A stretch of DNA of 64,000 bases from Chrysoperla carnea (GCF_905475395.1 NC_058337.1:26374983-26438982), one strand, 5' to 3'; numbered from the stretch's first letter, positions 13,901-25,726 are shown. The notes: a model not told the origin generated them from the sequence alone. Translations and numbers: made by a program.

Positions 13901-14637
13901 TTATACAAAGTAAACCTTTTTATTTCAATAATTAAACTGGATTAAAACTACGAAATCCTAAAAACAATCAACTTTGAATACAACACGAAATTCAAAATAT
14001 TTATTTAACACACAGGTATTATTCAACAACTACTACTGAAGCGCCAACAACATCGACTACACAAAATTACTATAATTATTACCAACAACAAACTGAAAGT
14101 ACTGAAAATCCCTATTACAATAGTTACTATAGCAGCACAAATAATGATTACACAACATCAAAATACAATTATTATAACAATTACAAGTCAACAATACCAA
14201 CAACTACAACTACACAAAAACCATACTATTATTATTCAACGACAACTAAAGCACCAGCTTACAATTGGCAATATTATAAAACTAGTAGTAGTAGCACAAA
14301 AACTAGTCGTACCACAACCACAACGACAAAAAAACCATATACTTACAGTTATACCACTACAACAACACTTCCTAGTACAATAAATTCTTATACAACAACA
14401 AAAAATCCTTATGTTGGTGATTATTACGAGCGATTACGAAGTACGACCAAAAATCCATACGATTTTGCAAATTTTGGTCGTAGTACCACTGCATCATCAA
14501 CAGATGATGTTTCTGGTGGGAATAATAATTATTTAAAACGTTCGTCCAATTATTATTCAGCATCACAACAATCAAATAGTTATTCGCAAATAAATAATAA
14601 TGCAACCACCAGAAGATCATTAATTAGTGGGAGATAA
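4968..14637 (+). CDS. ADAMTS-like secreted zinc metalloprotease, 5'-incomplete, multi-exon
   Basis: Exons read 4968-5110, then either 7452-7504 or 8703-8758, then 10414-10540, 10602-10766, 10829-10955, 11448-11552, 11620-11792 and 14016-14637 (stop TAA). All have GT-AG borders and compatible phases. The first exon carries the protease core (ATPYLERNRVGRDAIDSAAA); FAYVGGACVVNKR follows. The zinc motif HEVGHLLGAVHD is split by the 10541-10601 intron, giving a complete HExxHxxGxxHD reprolysin (M12B) site. Next comes an ADAMTS cysteine-rich segment (CAQLFCFDSGSGYC, CINGRC), then a low-complexity tail. No thrombospondin repeat is visible. Signal peptide, prodomain and early catalytic exons were not found in 373-4967 and may lie there undetected or outside the window. 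The predicted role is extracellular matrix or secreted-protein proteolysis. Two tRNA-derived SINEs and a MITE sit in its introns. Confidence 0.88.
7452..7504 (+). CDS. Alternative exon a of the ADAMTS-like protease
   Basis: After an acceptor CAATATTTAG, 53 bases encode YDMCRRRKGGRCTKGTA, flanked by split codons, and end at donor CCG|GTAAAA. Entry phase (two bases carried from 5110) and exit phase (one base) equal those of the exon at 8703-8758. It therefore joins 5110 directly to 10414, giving KYDMC...GTAGFAYVGG. Two cysteines are spaced C-x7-C. The reading is uninterrupted and aligns with the other exon residue by residue at both ends. Confidence 0.78.
7928..8176 (-). pseudogene. Fragment of a mobile-element helix-turn-helix protein (DUF4817-like)
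   Basis: The minus-strand frame begins near YETPDSIINVQRTFCGRY, which resembles the helix-turn-helix region found at the start of many insect transposon proteins (pattern YxTxSxxxxQRxFxxxF). The downstream residues do not continue a recognisable domain, so this looks like a short relic. It lies between the two alternative exons of the protease, on the opposite strand. The assignment is tentative. Confidence 0.35.
8703..8758 (+). CDS. Alternative exon b of the ADAMTS-like protease
   Basis: After acceptor ATCTTTACAG, 56 bases encode LDMCRRQFANDVCNRGTA with split codons at both ends and donor GCAG|GTAAAC. It matches the exon at 7452-7504 in its DMCRR start and GTA end, is one codon longer (C-x8-C), and has the same entry and exit phases. 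A second possible donor, GAG|GTACAG after 8749, would remove three residues without changing frame. Including both exons in one transcript, or neither, gives a stop soon after the junction with 10414. Confidence 0.8.
9782..9810. repeat. Short hairpin, 11-base arms
   Basis: TGGAGTACCTA and its complement enclose a seven-base loop. It lies in the intron before 10414 of the protease gene. No function can be assigned. Confidence 0.4.
11106..11378 (-). mobile_element. tRNA-derived SINE, copy 1 (intronic)
   Basis: In reverse complement the 5' head holds a Pol III box A-like GGCTCAGTGGCC and box B-like GGGTCCGAACCC, followed by a tRNA-unrelated body. The copy at 12309-12568 shares the body (AACAGAGGCCAC, CAGTGTGATCAATTT). 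A 14-base piece, GTTGGGCTTCTGAC, is duplicated inside the head. It is antisense to the protease gene, in the intron after 10955. Confidence 0.7.
12309..12568 (-). mobile_element. tRNA-derived SINE, copy 2 (intronic)
   Basis: Same family and orientation as the copy at 11106-11378, with many point changes. Box B-like sequence reads CGGGCTCGAATTC in reverse complement. It sits in the long intron 11793-14015 of the protease gene. Confidence 0.7.
13306..13724. mobile_element. MITE family with AGTTGACATATG ends, truncated copy
   Basis: It aligns with the left two thirds of the element at 31648-32274: shared AGTTGACATATG, GAAACTCGATAAATAAA, then AAAACCTCACTCT and CATAACTGACAAACATTAGA, ending at about GAAATAACAATTTTGATAC. 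The right terminal repeat is missing. It lies in the last intron of the protease gene. Confidence 0.7.
14016..14637 (+). CDS. Last exon of the ADAMTS-like protease: Tyr/Thr/Asn-rich tail
   Basis: The acceptor ACACACAG|G continues the frame from 11792. About 207 codons follow, dominated by Tyr, Thr, Ser and Asn, with repeated elements such as TTTTKKPY, STTKNPY, YYNNY and TTTQKPYYYY, and end LISGR-TAA. The many Thr/Ser runs next to Pro suggest a heavily O-glycosylated linker or tail rather than a folded domain. It replaces the thrombospondin type 1 repeats found in vertebrate ADAMTS proteins. Reading frames on other frames and on the minus strand here are low-complexity shadows. Confidence 0.82.
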
Positions 14638-16906
14638 TTATTTTTCTCATTGAATTAAAATATTTATTAAATTTCCTAAGGGGAAAGGGTAAGGACCTGA
14701 TTAATTCAAAATACGTTCTTCCATATGTTTTTTTCATCTTTATTTTCGTCGTATTTTCGTTTTTATGTTTTTTGTTTTTTACGTTTTTGTTTTTATTTAC
14801 TGTATGTAGTTCGCTTATTCATATTACTTCTCCGAATTTCACATTAATACATACTTGAGGAGCAAATTGATACTTCAGCAGGAAATTTAACCATGTAATT
14901 GTGAAACTTTATATATGAGCGTTCTGTTTTAATTCAAGAGAAAGGCTTGAATCTCTACAAAGGAGACTGCGTCTTGTCTTTATTTAAGAGATTTATATTT
15001 ATTTCATTTTTAACCTCTTTGATTGACAAAACCTCTTCTGCATTTTCGCGAGTCAGAAACCTGAATAAATTTCCGTTCATTCATGACTCTCATTTACTCA
15101 TGTTCGATTTTGTTTCAAAACATTCATTTGTGGCAAATTTTACAAACTCAAATACCTGGTACAACTCATTTTACGCAGTCGGAAAACAATATAATTTAAA
15201 CACTAAGTGGAAAAACAACTATAATTTTCCATGAAGAAGATCATGTACCGGGGGAAATTAATGGCGTACCTTCTTTTCGCCACCAATGTTAATTAAAAAA
15301 TATTAAATTACAAGGAAAAATATTTTTTTAAACAATAGTTTAAGTCTTTATCTATCGTATATTGAAGTTCCGATCAAAATGTACCGTGTAAATTTTTGTG
15401 AAAAATTTTTCCAAAAATGTTAACATTTGTATCCAGTCTTACGAGAAAGTAAGACCCTACCAACTTTTCTTGAATTATACTACCAGTTATCGATTAGATG
15501 GAAAGAAAAAAAAAACTAAAAATTAGTTTTTCGATATATCCCAGTTTCTGTTTTTGCACTAAAATATATACTTTACCGTGAACTTTATTGAGTATTACTA
15601 GCAGGATAATTTATTCTTTAATAGGCAGCAAGTACATACTTTGATTTAAGACAATATTTTTTTGCTATACTTAAATTTTTAAGAAGTCAAATACTTATTT
15701 TATTCAATTTAGGAGGTGCTTTCGCCGCTAATATTAATTTAAAAATATTCACTTCCAGTCAGTGAAAAGACTACCTTAAATGGTCTAAAAAATTTCTAAA
15801 CGACTTGTTTAATAGCCAAACAAATTTTTAAAATTGGTTTCACAATTGCATCATTGAATTTCTCACAGGATCGATTATGCTCCTCAGCTAACACATTACA
15901 CACAATATTCCATTATATGGTAATATCAAACGACTGACTTTCCATAAAATTGATTCGAATAATTTAAAACCTGTTTGAAAAACTATTTGCGTTATCATGT
16001 ATTGGGAAATGTTACTTATGACTACCCTACGATGGCACGAGTTATACATTTGAATTGTATCCACAAACATCAACTCAACGTCATAAGTAACTTTTCCAAA
16101 GATCTTTTAATTTAAATCTACAGTATCAACAATGCTTTAATTCTTTTTATTTTGCAATTTCATGTTGGATAATCATCAATGTTTCAAAATCATGTTTTAT
16201 TTTTTATTTTTCTGTTGTTTATTTTTTGTTTTTTTCATTTATCTGCTTCTATTTATTAATGATTAACAATTAAATGAAATATTTTTGATTTTTAGCCGCC
16301 ATTAATTTCATCCAATGAACACCGGACAGAAGAGTTAAAAATATTTAAAACGTAACGTTACACAGTTTACATGTTGGTTTTTTTTTGTGTGTGCGTGGGT
16401 GAACCAAATGAAATATGAAGAATAGAATAAAAATCATTAAACATCACAAGTTTTTATACAACAAAATGGACAATATTTTATAGGATAGAACGACGTAACA
16501 AGCTGCCAATAGTGTAAAATATTTGCCAACATAATAGTTAAACAATACACCATACGAATTTCAAAATCAATAATTAAAATAAAACTGCCTTAAAAAAATT
16601 TTGAATTTATGAACGACTCAGACAAAAAACTGATATTGAAGATTTAATTTTGTATTTTATCGTCATATTGATCATTTTGAATTTTCGATACAAGTCAAGT
16701 TCTGAATTCGTTCATAAACTAACAATTATTTTACCGACTTATTGCAACAGTAATTCTAGGAGACAAAAGACTTTTTTAAAGTAAAAATATTTATGACTTC
16801 TTTTACTTCCTAGTTTGTACAGATTGAACTGAATCGAATTCCGGTACGGTTTAAGCTAAATCAGATTATAGATTGAATCGAGTTAGGTGAGCTGTTATAA
16901 CGATTT
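14638..16906. other. 3' flank of the protease gene, no gene seen
   Basis: AT- and T-rich sequence. Its first few hundred bases are presumably 3' UTR and downstream region of the protease gene. No exon, RNA gene or clear element was recognised. Confidence 0.4.
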
Positions 16907-17557
16907 AATAAGCTATTGATAATGTCTTAAGGAACTTGCACGGGTTTTTCTCGCCGAAATCGTGAGTTATTAAACAAGATAAAACTGCGGAGTGCTAGTA
17001 AATTAGAGGTTGAAAGTTGAAAATAGGGGTGAAAAAGTACCCCTTTTGTTTTTTTTTCCATTTAGCTCATAAGCAAAACTTCGTTAAATTTCATATAAAA
17101 CCTTTTTTTGGGGATTTTTCAGCAAAACATTTAAAAGGAAATTTAGTGTACTTTCTTTTCTCTAAAGCAATGCCTATACCTATTTCTGTCCAAAAAAAAG
17201 AGACAGGCAAAAGTTCAAAAAACCACAAAAAATCGAAATTTTGGTTTTTTACTGTTTGTTTCAAGTGTTTTGGCATGAAAAAAAAATTTTTAATTTTTGA
17301 AAAAAATATTCCCATGACAAATTTGAATCTCTACAAAAAGTTTTATTTAAAATTTATCGAAATTTTGCTTTGTTTACGAGATATTTGGAAAAATCTAAAA
17401 GGAATACTTTTTCACCCCTATCTTCAATTTCCACCCAGTAATTTAATAGCATTCCGCGGTTTTATCTTTTTTAATAATCCACTGAACAATTCCAGCAATA
17501 AAAACCCTTGGACGTCTTTGCAATTCCTTTCAATATGACAAAAACTATAGCTTATAA
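16907..17557. mobile_element. Long foldback MITE (about 650 bases)
   Basis: The left part from ATAAGCTAT and the reverse complement of the right part run in parallel: GGGTTTTT, GATAAAAC(T/C)GCGGA(G/A)TGCTA, then ATAGGGGTGAAAAAGTA, continuing inward at lower identity to about 17150 and 17300. The arms are close to 250 bases. The 173-codon plus-strand frame starting at 17017 is compositionally biased and lies across both arms, so it is not a gene. Confidence 0.65.
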
Positions 17558-20421
17558 GTTTTTTTTTCAAAAATTTAAATTGTTAGAACTTAAATAAGGG
17601 TACTAAACTTTATCCCATTTTCTTTCACATCAAGTGTAGAATTGAAATAGCATGTTATTGTTTAACGTAAACTTTAATTAAAAGCAATAAAACAATTTTT
17701 GAATCTATTCGAAACCGAAATCAAAAGAACAAAAATAAATTAGATAGGTACTCGTTTACCCTTTTGTACTTTTTATTTATACGTTTCTTCCCATCAAAAA
17801 TGCTCATGTTTGAGCTTTTAAACAAACTTAATCTGAAAATAAATCTAATCAAAAGTATATAATGAGGACACAATCAATCAATGGCCTTTTTTACGTCAAA
17901 ACTGTTTCACTTTTACAATTCTCTTTATTCGAGTGATAAAAAATGCTTTTTCACTTTTGGTAAGTAGAAACTGAGTTTTGAACCAAATATCTGCTTTTGG
18001 AATCCCAATTAGAAAAAACAGACAATTTTATGATAAGATTAGCAGAAGTAAATTTATTACTTAAAAATTATTAACCATTCACACGTGACATAATCCATTT
18101 AAACTAGTATTAAAACAATTGTTTACATTTCATTAATTTCAAAGTTCTCGTAGCAATTTCTGACGAATTACTGTCGCAATATACTTATTTAAACAAGAAT
18201 CTAGACAAAACTTTAGTATTGAGGAATTTTTTTGGATTGTGATGTTTTAAAACTTGCTACTATGTTAAATCAATTTTTTTAAATAAATAAATTGCTACCT
18301 TTTTTTTAATATTAAAATATAAACGAAAGTGCCAATGTTTTGTGAAGTTGAGTTGTTTCGAGTGACAAAAATATACAATTACGTGCAATTTATTAACTTA
18401 TAAACTATTATTAATATGTTTGACAACGAATAAATAAATATAGTTTATATTAAAAAAATAAATTAGCTCATTGGTCGCCATTTATTTTCATAATACAAAC
18501 AATATATTATTATTCTCTAGATGTTTTGTGTACATAATTTATGGTATTACTTTGGTTGTGTTAAATTTTAAAGCGGGTATTTAATTTTTTAATTTTAATA
18601 TATAGTTATGTATTTAAAATTATCAGTGGCGATAAATGAGTTAAAAGAATAATGTATAAAATGAAAAAAAACATCATAGCTTTAAGTATTATGTGTTAAT
18701 TGACTTTTTTCATGTCGAAAAAAGAACTTATTTTATTTTCTAACTATGTATTATTTTTTATTGTCTTCCTTTTTATTTGATGTTATTACTTAAAAATAGA
18801 GAAAAAATTTGTAAAGTTCGTTCCTAAAAAATTATTCTAAAAAATATATATTTTTCTTTTTTCATATATAAATGTAAATTCATTATTTCAACCTAACAAA
18901 AAAAAATTCCCCTAGAAAATTTTCGAGTACGGAACCCTAAACTCGCACTAGAAAATAAAAAAAACATTCCCCATTTAAATTACCTAACAAACGAAACCAA
19001 AAAAATCCAAATTAGTTTATCCGTTTAGGCGTTACGATGCTACAGACAGACACATATAGCGGTCAAACCTATAACACTGCTCTTTTTATTCGGGGGCGAA
19101 AAATATATAACAAAGACATGCCTATAAAACAATACTACTTTTTTATTAAAAATAAATTTTTAAAATAAAATAAATATTCTATCATAATAATTTTAATTCG
19201 ATCTAGGACAATATTGTGTCTTATGCAAACTCAATTTAATTATTTTCGTTGATTCAAAATTACCTTATAAAGATTTTTGTCAAAATCAACAAAAATTTTT
19301 AATGCATTTTTTTGTCTAAAAATCACAAGAACGATTTTTATTTCTTTGATCTAACGATCTATGCGCTATGAATTCACAAAATATCGAAATTCTTATCTAC
19401 GATATCTCAAAAACTACCAGCTCTACGACATCTAGAAAACTATCAACTCTACCTGATATCTCGAAAAAGTATAATGTACGGTTTAATACGCTCCAAATTT
19501 TGAATTTAGGCTTTGTTATTTCGATAATTTGAGAACTATAAATTTGAGGGAATTTTAATCTACTGCATCGTTTTAGCTGGGCCAAAATTACCTTATAACG
19601 ATGTTTTTTTTTTTTTAAATCGCAACAAACGATTTTTCTTATGGGTAGTACTTTTTTGAAAAATTTTAAAAAAATTGTTGTTCCTGACATTAATGAAAAC
19701 AATTTTCTAAGACAATTTTGAAGATGTATGTGCCTCCAAGATATGGCGCCACCCGAGATGAATTCACAAGATACTTAATTTCAGCTCTGTGAGCCCAATA
19801 TCAATTGCTATAAATAATATCAAAAATTGCTTTTTAAGCATTTTTTCGAAATAAAAAACAAGAGGTATTATTATTTTATAATACCTCTTTGAAAAGTTGA
19901 AAAAAACTGAAAAATTTGTTTATTCCAGATATTAATGAAAATAATTTTCAAATTCTATTTTGACAAAAAATGACGAGAACCACATTCACTTGATCGTACA
20001 ATTTATTTCCTTTTTCGCATTCAAATCCATTTTCGAATTCTAAATAACTGTTGGTTCATAATTTCAAATTAATTCTAAATTAACATTGCCTTTCATTTAG
20101 CTTTTTGCTACTATTGATAATCGTGAGCTAGCGTGAATAACATGTCAGACAAACGCTTTTAGAATTTTGAATTGGAAGCTGCGATGATGAAATTGGCCAC
20201 AGCAATTCCGATTTTTGCATAAAAGGTATCTTTTCTACCACATACAATAAAATCGATTATACTGTTTTAAAAAATGCTTTATTTCATTATAAATCATCCT
20301 CTTTTATTACTTATAAAACAAATGAATAAAAAGTATATCTTAAAAAACCAACATCTATACGTTATTCTAAAATACGTCTTTCCTCATACATCAGCTAATT
20401 CCATTTCGCTAGCATCTTTAT
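17558..20421. other. Gene-free stretch with a dispersed repeat at 18895-19100
   Basis: Mostly AT-rich non-coding DNA. At 18895-19100 lies one copy of a dispersed repeat with the core GGTACGGAACCCTAAACTCG followed by CAGACAGACAC and ATAGCGGTCAAAC. Further copies are at 55455-55740 and 55845-56050. Between 19380 and 19850 short GATATCTC-type motifs recur, again without coding content. Confidence 0.5.
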
Positions 20422-20950
20422 CTATTCCACTGGCATTGCTTTTTGGGGTCCCTCTAAGAACCCCGCTAATTTCAAGCTTGTGCGTAGCAACATTGCTGTA
20501 GACATTATACAAATAAGACCAGCTGGCATAATTTTACCACTTTTATAGAATCGCATTCCCATAACCCCAGCTAGGGTTGTAGTCGCTAATAATTGTACTG
20601 TATACCTTGGGGGAGATTGAGATGCTTGATACGCTCCATATGATAAAATTGAACCAAATAATATGCCAGCTCCTAGTGATGGTATGGAACCTGTAAAATA
20701 TAAACACCATCTTACAATATATATCGTAACTAAATAGCTTTGTCATTGTGGTTTGAATCTCAAATAAAACGCATTTTAAGGTTAAATAACTAAATAAACC
20801 TGTCTATTAACTTTTAAATTAATTCAAATGATATTAATGATAATATTGTTAAGATTTAAAAAGAATTATCTTACCTGCTTTTGCATAGCCCATAATTCCA
20901 CCAGCAGCAACAGTTGCAGCATATGCAAATCCAATAAAATCAATAGCCAT
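20422..20950 (-). CDS. TMEM14-family small membrane protein, copy 1
   Basis: Exon 1 is 20875-20950 (ATG at 20950, MAIDFIGFAYAATVAAGGIM) with donor GCAG|GTAAG. Exon 2 is 20422-20690, after acceptor TTTTACAG, to stop TAG. The protein is 114 residues, matching the usual length of about 105-115. The second exon has the family signatures GSIPSLGAGILFGS, AGVMGMRFYKSGKIMPAG and three hydrophobic spans in total. TMEM14 (Tmemb_14) proteins sit in mitochondrial or other organelle membranes; vertebrate TMEM14C is linked to porphyrin transport in heme synthesis, but transferring that role to this insect copy is inference. The intron is phase 1 after residue 25. Confidence 0.93.
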
Positions 20951-21259
20951 TTTAGAAATTCACAAAAAAACAAATTTATAGGTAGATAATTCAAAATGTT
21001 CCACACTCTTATGTAAGGAAAACTATTGGTAAATACTTTCTATTATACACAATTATACAATATGAAATAATAACATCCCGGTATAATGACTTGCACTACG
21101 TCATATGACGTTTATCTTTTTTTACCTGTTTTTTGTTTTAAATTTTAGGTTAGGGAATAATGGATCTTTTACGTGACGTTATATCTGTCTCTGTCATAGT
21201 AATTTCTAAATAAAATACAACGAATAAATTTCGATATTTTTTAAAACGCTATATAATAA
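20951..21259. other. Upstream region of TMEM14 copy 1
   Basis: Non-coding sequence 5' of the minus-strand start at 20950, presumably promoter and 5' UTR. No motif stands out. Confidence 0.35.
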
Positions 21260-21714
21260 ACTAGCTGTTACCCGCCCGCCTTGCTGGGCAACATACCCAC
21301 TTGCACCCCTCCCTCCACATTTCCTTGCGTTGGATAACAGTTTTGTAATGCACACGTCATGCTCTTTTATTTGATACCCCACTTTGGTATATTTGTAAAT
21401 ATTCGATATTTCCTTCCCACTTTCTCGCTACACCTTTCTACCCTCCGAAGGTTAAAAAAATTTCTAAATGTAATTTAAAACATTCTGACCAAGTTTTGAA
21501 CTATTAAAAGCCATAATTGAAAAATATGAATTTTTTATTCATGAACACCCCCGCAACCCCCCTTGTGGGTGGAATTTCGTAAAATCCGTTCTTAGCTGAC
21601 CTCTACTTGGCAAAAGGAATATTCCTCCCAAATTTCAAGTCTCTAGGTCTTATAGTTCCAGAGATATCGTGATGAGTGACTATCTATCTATCTATCTATC
21701 TATCTATATCTATA
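21260..21714 (-). repeat. Dispersed retroelement-like repeat ending in a TATC microsatellite
   Basis: In this orientation it starts ACTAGCTGTTACCCGCCCGC and ends in about seven TATC units at 21681-21714. ACAGCTAGT-type ends with a GGGCAAC motif are typical of a widespread insect repeat related to RTE-type retroposon tails. A relative in the other orientation is at 51487-52025. Confidence 0.55.
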
Positions 21715-21848
21715 GAAAGTCTCCTATATATTTATAGATAATTATAATATTTAAAAATATTTAAGTACCTTATTATGATTTTAATATAAAACTTTCAATT
21801 ATTTCATTTATTTTTGAACAAAGAAAGAATACGAAATACAAGTAGTGA

Positions 21849-22137
21849 AGAGCCGTAACTCGGAATCCAAGAACAGTCAATGAATCTTAATAAAAACTGT
21901 ACGACGACTGCATTGTTTAAAGCTTACTTAAAGAAGTTAAAAACAAAAATTTGTGTGATCTTGCCCAGGGGGTGGGAACCGAAGATGAGGTGGCTCCCAC
22001 CCCCTTGATAAGATCGAACAAATTCGTTTTTAAATTCTTTAAGTAAGCTTTAAACAATGCAGTCGCACAGTTTTTATTAAGATTCATTGACTTTCCCTGG
22101 ATTCCGAAATTTTAAGATATTTATACCTTACGGCTCT
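21849..22137. mobile_element. Foldback MITE, about 130-base arms
   Basis: The left arm from AGAGCCGTAA and the reverse complement of the right arm share CGGAATCCA, GTCAATGAATCTTAATAAAA and GCATTGTTTAAAGCTTACTT, and end near GGGGGTGGGA at the centre. It lies between the two TMEM14 genes. Confidence 0.75.
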
Positions 22138-23292
22138 CTGTTAAATGATTTTATAAATATTTATATTGCACTTTTATAAATATTTAACACCAATAGGCAA
22201 TATCAATGAAAAATCAATCGTATTAAATACTGTATTAGTATAACTAAAAAATTAAACGAAGTAATAGTAGCGAGATCTTTGTTCTTAATTTTAAGTAAGT
22301 TCCTTTATAAATTTTTTGGTTACGTTAATTCAAATTTGGTACAAGATTATATCTCAACGTCTAATCATGATGTCAAAAATGTATTTTGATCCATTAATTT
22401 TCAATTACGAAACAAACAAAAATATTGGATATGTTTGTCCATACCAAGGGCTTCCTTCAATTCGGACGAATTTCTAGGGAATCAACACTCTACACATCGA
22501 CAAAACATTTTCTTCTTTAAGATACACGGATAAAAACGGCTGGGTAAAGTAATCGATCACTCAGTTCGTTTTTAAACATTATAGTTTAAGCGGCGATCGC
22601 TATAAAAGGGTGGTCAACCAGAAGTACAAAAATATTCGTACAACTTTTTGGATATTAGATGAATAATAAATCATCAGTCTGGTAGTCTATAACGTGTCTA
22701 ATTATTTTTTAAATAAAATTTTTATTTTATTTTTCATAAAATTGATCAACATTTTTAAATTCAATTTTTTATTTTACGATGGCGATTTGACTAGAAGAAT
22801 ATAAAAGTTTGACATCCTGATTCCTGATTTAACTGTTTGCCAGACTACCTGAAGAATTTTGTGTTTTATTCCTCTTTCGAATAAAATTAGTCTGCATTGT
22901 TCATACTTGTTTAAATTTCTGCCAGACCAAGATTAAGTCCATTACGGATACTTATTAAGCGTGAGTTTTTTTCACTCGATTAATTTTGAAATTTCTTCAT
23001 TATTTTTCGAGGATTTTTTACTACGACATCATACGAAAATCGGGCAATTCGGGCATTCGGGCAAAATTGGAAAACTTCGTTTTTTTTCATTGCAGCCGTT
23101 CATTGCAGAAAAATCGGATTCTCTTCGGCGGCTCGTCAAGCGAACTATAAAGTATTCAGTAATTTCACTTGTCTACACTGGGTGTAGCCTTGGCCTAAAA
23201 AATTCTTTGATTATAAAATATATTGACTATTTGCATGGAAGAATTATTTATCTTTATCTGTTTTAATATTGTTAGTTTCATTATTAATTTTA

Positions 23293-23975
23293 CTACATTA
23301 TCGATAAAATTGACAATACGGTTAGTAAAACTGTTCGCAAAAGCATTACACCGGCTACAGACAAAAAGGCTAATTCAGGTACTTTTCTGGGGTTTTGTTG
23401 GTACAGGTACAATAAGTAACCAGCGTATCCTGTTTGTATAATTGTCGATAAAATATAAGGACCAATAGCCGAGGTACCTATAATAGCTGATCCAATTGTC
23501 CAGCCCACTTTTTTTGAATGTAATGAACCTAAAAAAGGGAGTCGATATAAGAAATATATATCTACAGAAATAATTTAGCAAATGCTTTTTTGGGACAAAT
23601 AGACAGTTCGACAATAAATCTTCGCCGAGACTCGAATAAACTAAATGGCTTTTGATTTAGAATCGGAGACACATTAGTGAGTAAAAAACGAGGAATTTCA
23701 ACGGGACGGAACATTGTTTAAAATAGTAACATTTTCATTTTTATATAAAATTTGTTTCGTTAAATGTTGAAATAAACCCTGTGAAAAGGAACTGTGTAAT
23801 TTGGATATCCAAAATAAGCCTTGCGAGTATTTAGTTTTAAAGTAAAAACTGGTATCTTCAAGCGTTCCTATATTTTTATTTGAAAATAAAACTAACCTTC
23901 ATCATTGTACACCTTATGTCCACAAGCGATTATCATCCCTCCATAGATAATTCCTAGTATATCTATACCAAACAT
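23293..23975 (-). CDS. TMEM14-family membrane protein, diverged copy 2
   Basis: Exon 1 is 23897-23975 (MFGIDILGIIYGGMIIACGH) with donor GAAG|GTTAGT; exon 2 is 23293-23528 to stop TAG, giving 104 residues. The intron is phase 1 and falls before the same GS dipeptide as in the copy at 20422-20950, which shows common descent although few other residues are shared. Exon 2 begins GSLHSKKVGWTIGSAIIG and has three hydrophobic spans overall; LSVAGVMLLRT takes the place of the TAMLLRTSL segment of copy 1. The MRFYKSGKxMPAG signature is not conserved: LSTIIQTGYAGYLLYLYQQ is seen instead. The frame is intact, so it is probably functional but fast-evolving or specialised. It could also be a recent pseudogene that has not yet gained stops. 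Confidence 0.78.
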
Positions 23976-25646
23976 TATTGTACAACATAGATCTTACAAA
24001 GTTCGGCGAGACTAAATCTCCATATTTTATTTTAAAATCATTTATAAATAATTAAATTTTAAAATTGCATGCTCTTCAATTTTGTACTAATTTTTTTGAG
24101 ACTATCGGTTACTTTTTACGGTTTATTAGTATTAAAAAATTAATAACGGAAACTTCATGCTATTCAATTTTGTACTCATTTTTTGAAACTACGGTTACTA
24201 TTTACGAATTATTATTTAAATATCGAAAATGGAAACTTTGGTAGCATCTATTCCCTTTAACATTACTCTTAAAGGCGCCCAGCGGGTACTTTAAGTAAAT
24301 GATTCATTTTATAAAACCTATCTACTTTAGACAGCAAATTAATTCTAGCAGTCCTACATGTCCATCTACTAACTGGTCATTATCCGACCAAAAAAATGTT
24401 TCTATTTTAATTTAATTCAATTTATTTTAATCGAATAATTACTTGTGTTCAGCTTAATGTTTAAAAATGCAGTAAGGTCTCAAAAACAACATATTATATT
24501 AGATTAGTACATTAGTAGGGATATTAGTCCTGGGAGTTATTTTCTTCACAGACAGAGATATTTTTGGCACTTGACTTAAACGCAAAATGTCAATGAAGCA
24601 TCAATTTTGAAATCCAAGAACTAACCATACTTTCATATAAACTGACGGGTTAGATATCAGCTATGTATATTTGCCATAAAGCATAAATAAGCTCCAAAAA
24701 TTTCCATCTAAAATGAACGAATAGAAATATTGGCATTTTGTCTACCGGATTTCCATTTTTATGATTGAATTTTTGTATAACATTACTTTGAGATATTATT
24801 AACGTTACTTATTGAAAAGTAATAACAAAATTAAAAATATTAATACTGAAATTTATGTGAAAAAAAAACAAATTGATAGAAATCTACCTAAATGTTAAAA
24901 ATCGATTTACCAAATTTAATCAGCGAAAATACATAAGTTATGTTTTCTTAATTAATTTACGATTAAAGTCACAAACACAACACTTCACTTTTTCACAACT
25001 TTTATCAATTTCTTAAAACAAATAAAAAAAACTGTCAAAATTTGTTTAATTACTTTTCAAAAACTTGTCAAAACTTGTTTGAAATATACACAATGGCGCC
25101 AAAATAAATATAAATAATGCATAGTAGCGACACTATGAGGAATTATTTTTAAGTAAAAATATAAAAAATTGCAAACTACTTGTCATGCATTGTCATTTAA
25201 AATTTTAAGTAAATTTTATGAAAATTACGTCATTTTCGTTAGGTGACGAATATTTATTTTATCAATCATTCCTTGTTCCGTATTATATATAAGTAGTGTG
25301 TAATCAAAAGTTTTTATATTAATCTAAAATATATATTCAATAATAAGCAAAGCAAAAGATAACAAAATATTAGTTTTTCCTTGAGAGATTTTTTTATACA
25401 TTTTTTCATTCAAAATACATATACCTTATTTTATAAGACAAACAATTATCTGCGTATTAAATAACTTTACAACAATTTTAATAAATCTGTTTTAATTAAT
25501 ATCAGTTAAGAAATATATTTTAACTTCAATTAAGCCGTTCACGAAGGTTGAGAATTCAATAATCTGTCATTAAAAATTTTTTAAAAATTGAAATTTAATT
25601 AAACTCAAGATAACAATATAAAGAAATTCATAGTGAAAATTTAATT
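23976..25646. other. Divergent intergenic region between TMEM14 copy 2 and GCLM
   Basis: The two genes point away from each other, so this stretch must hold both promoters. A direct repeat of about 65 bases (core TTCAATTTTGTACT) occurs near 24075 and 24156. No antioxidant-response-type site could be identified with confidence. Confidence 0.45.
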
Positions 25647-25647
25647 G

Positions 25648-25718
25648 GTAAGTTAATTATCTTAAGTTACTTTAGTACCAATTATTGAATACGATTGTAT
25701 TATTATTTTTCCCTACAG
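25648..25718 (+). other. 71-base intron in the 5' UTR of GCLM
   Basis: A good donor (TTG|GTAAGT) at 25648 and a pyrimidine-rich acceptor (CCCTACAG) ending at 25718 lie just before the start codon at 25727. Predicted from splice signals only. Confidence 0.55.
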
Positions 25719-25726
25719 TTAAAGTA

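Noticed and set aside
14144..14620. Frames of about 80 codons on both strands
   Set aside because: They are shadows of the low-complexity last exon of the protease gene.
17017..17538. 173-codon open frame on the plus strand, and a 74-codon frame on the other strand
   Set aside because: It spans both arms of a foldback MITE, is rich in Phe, Lys and Asn as expected from poly-T/poly-A runs, and has no family signature.
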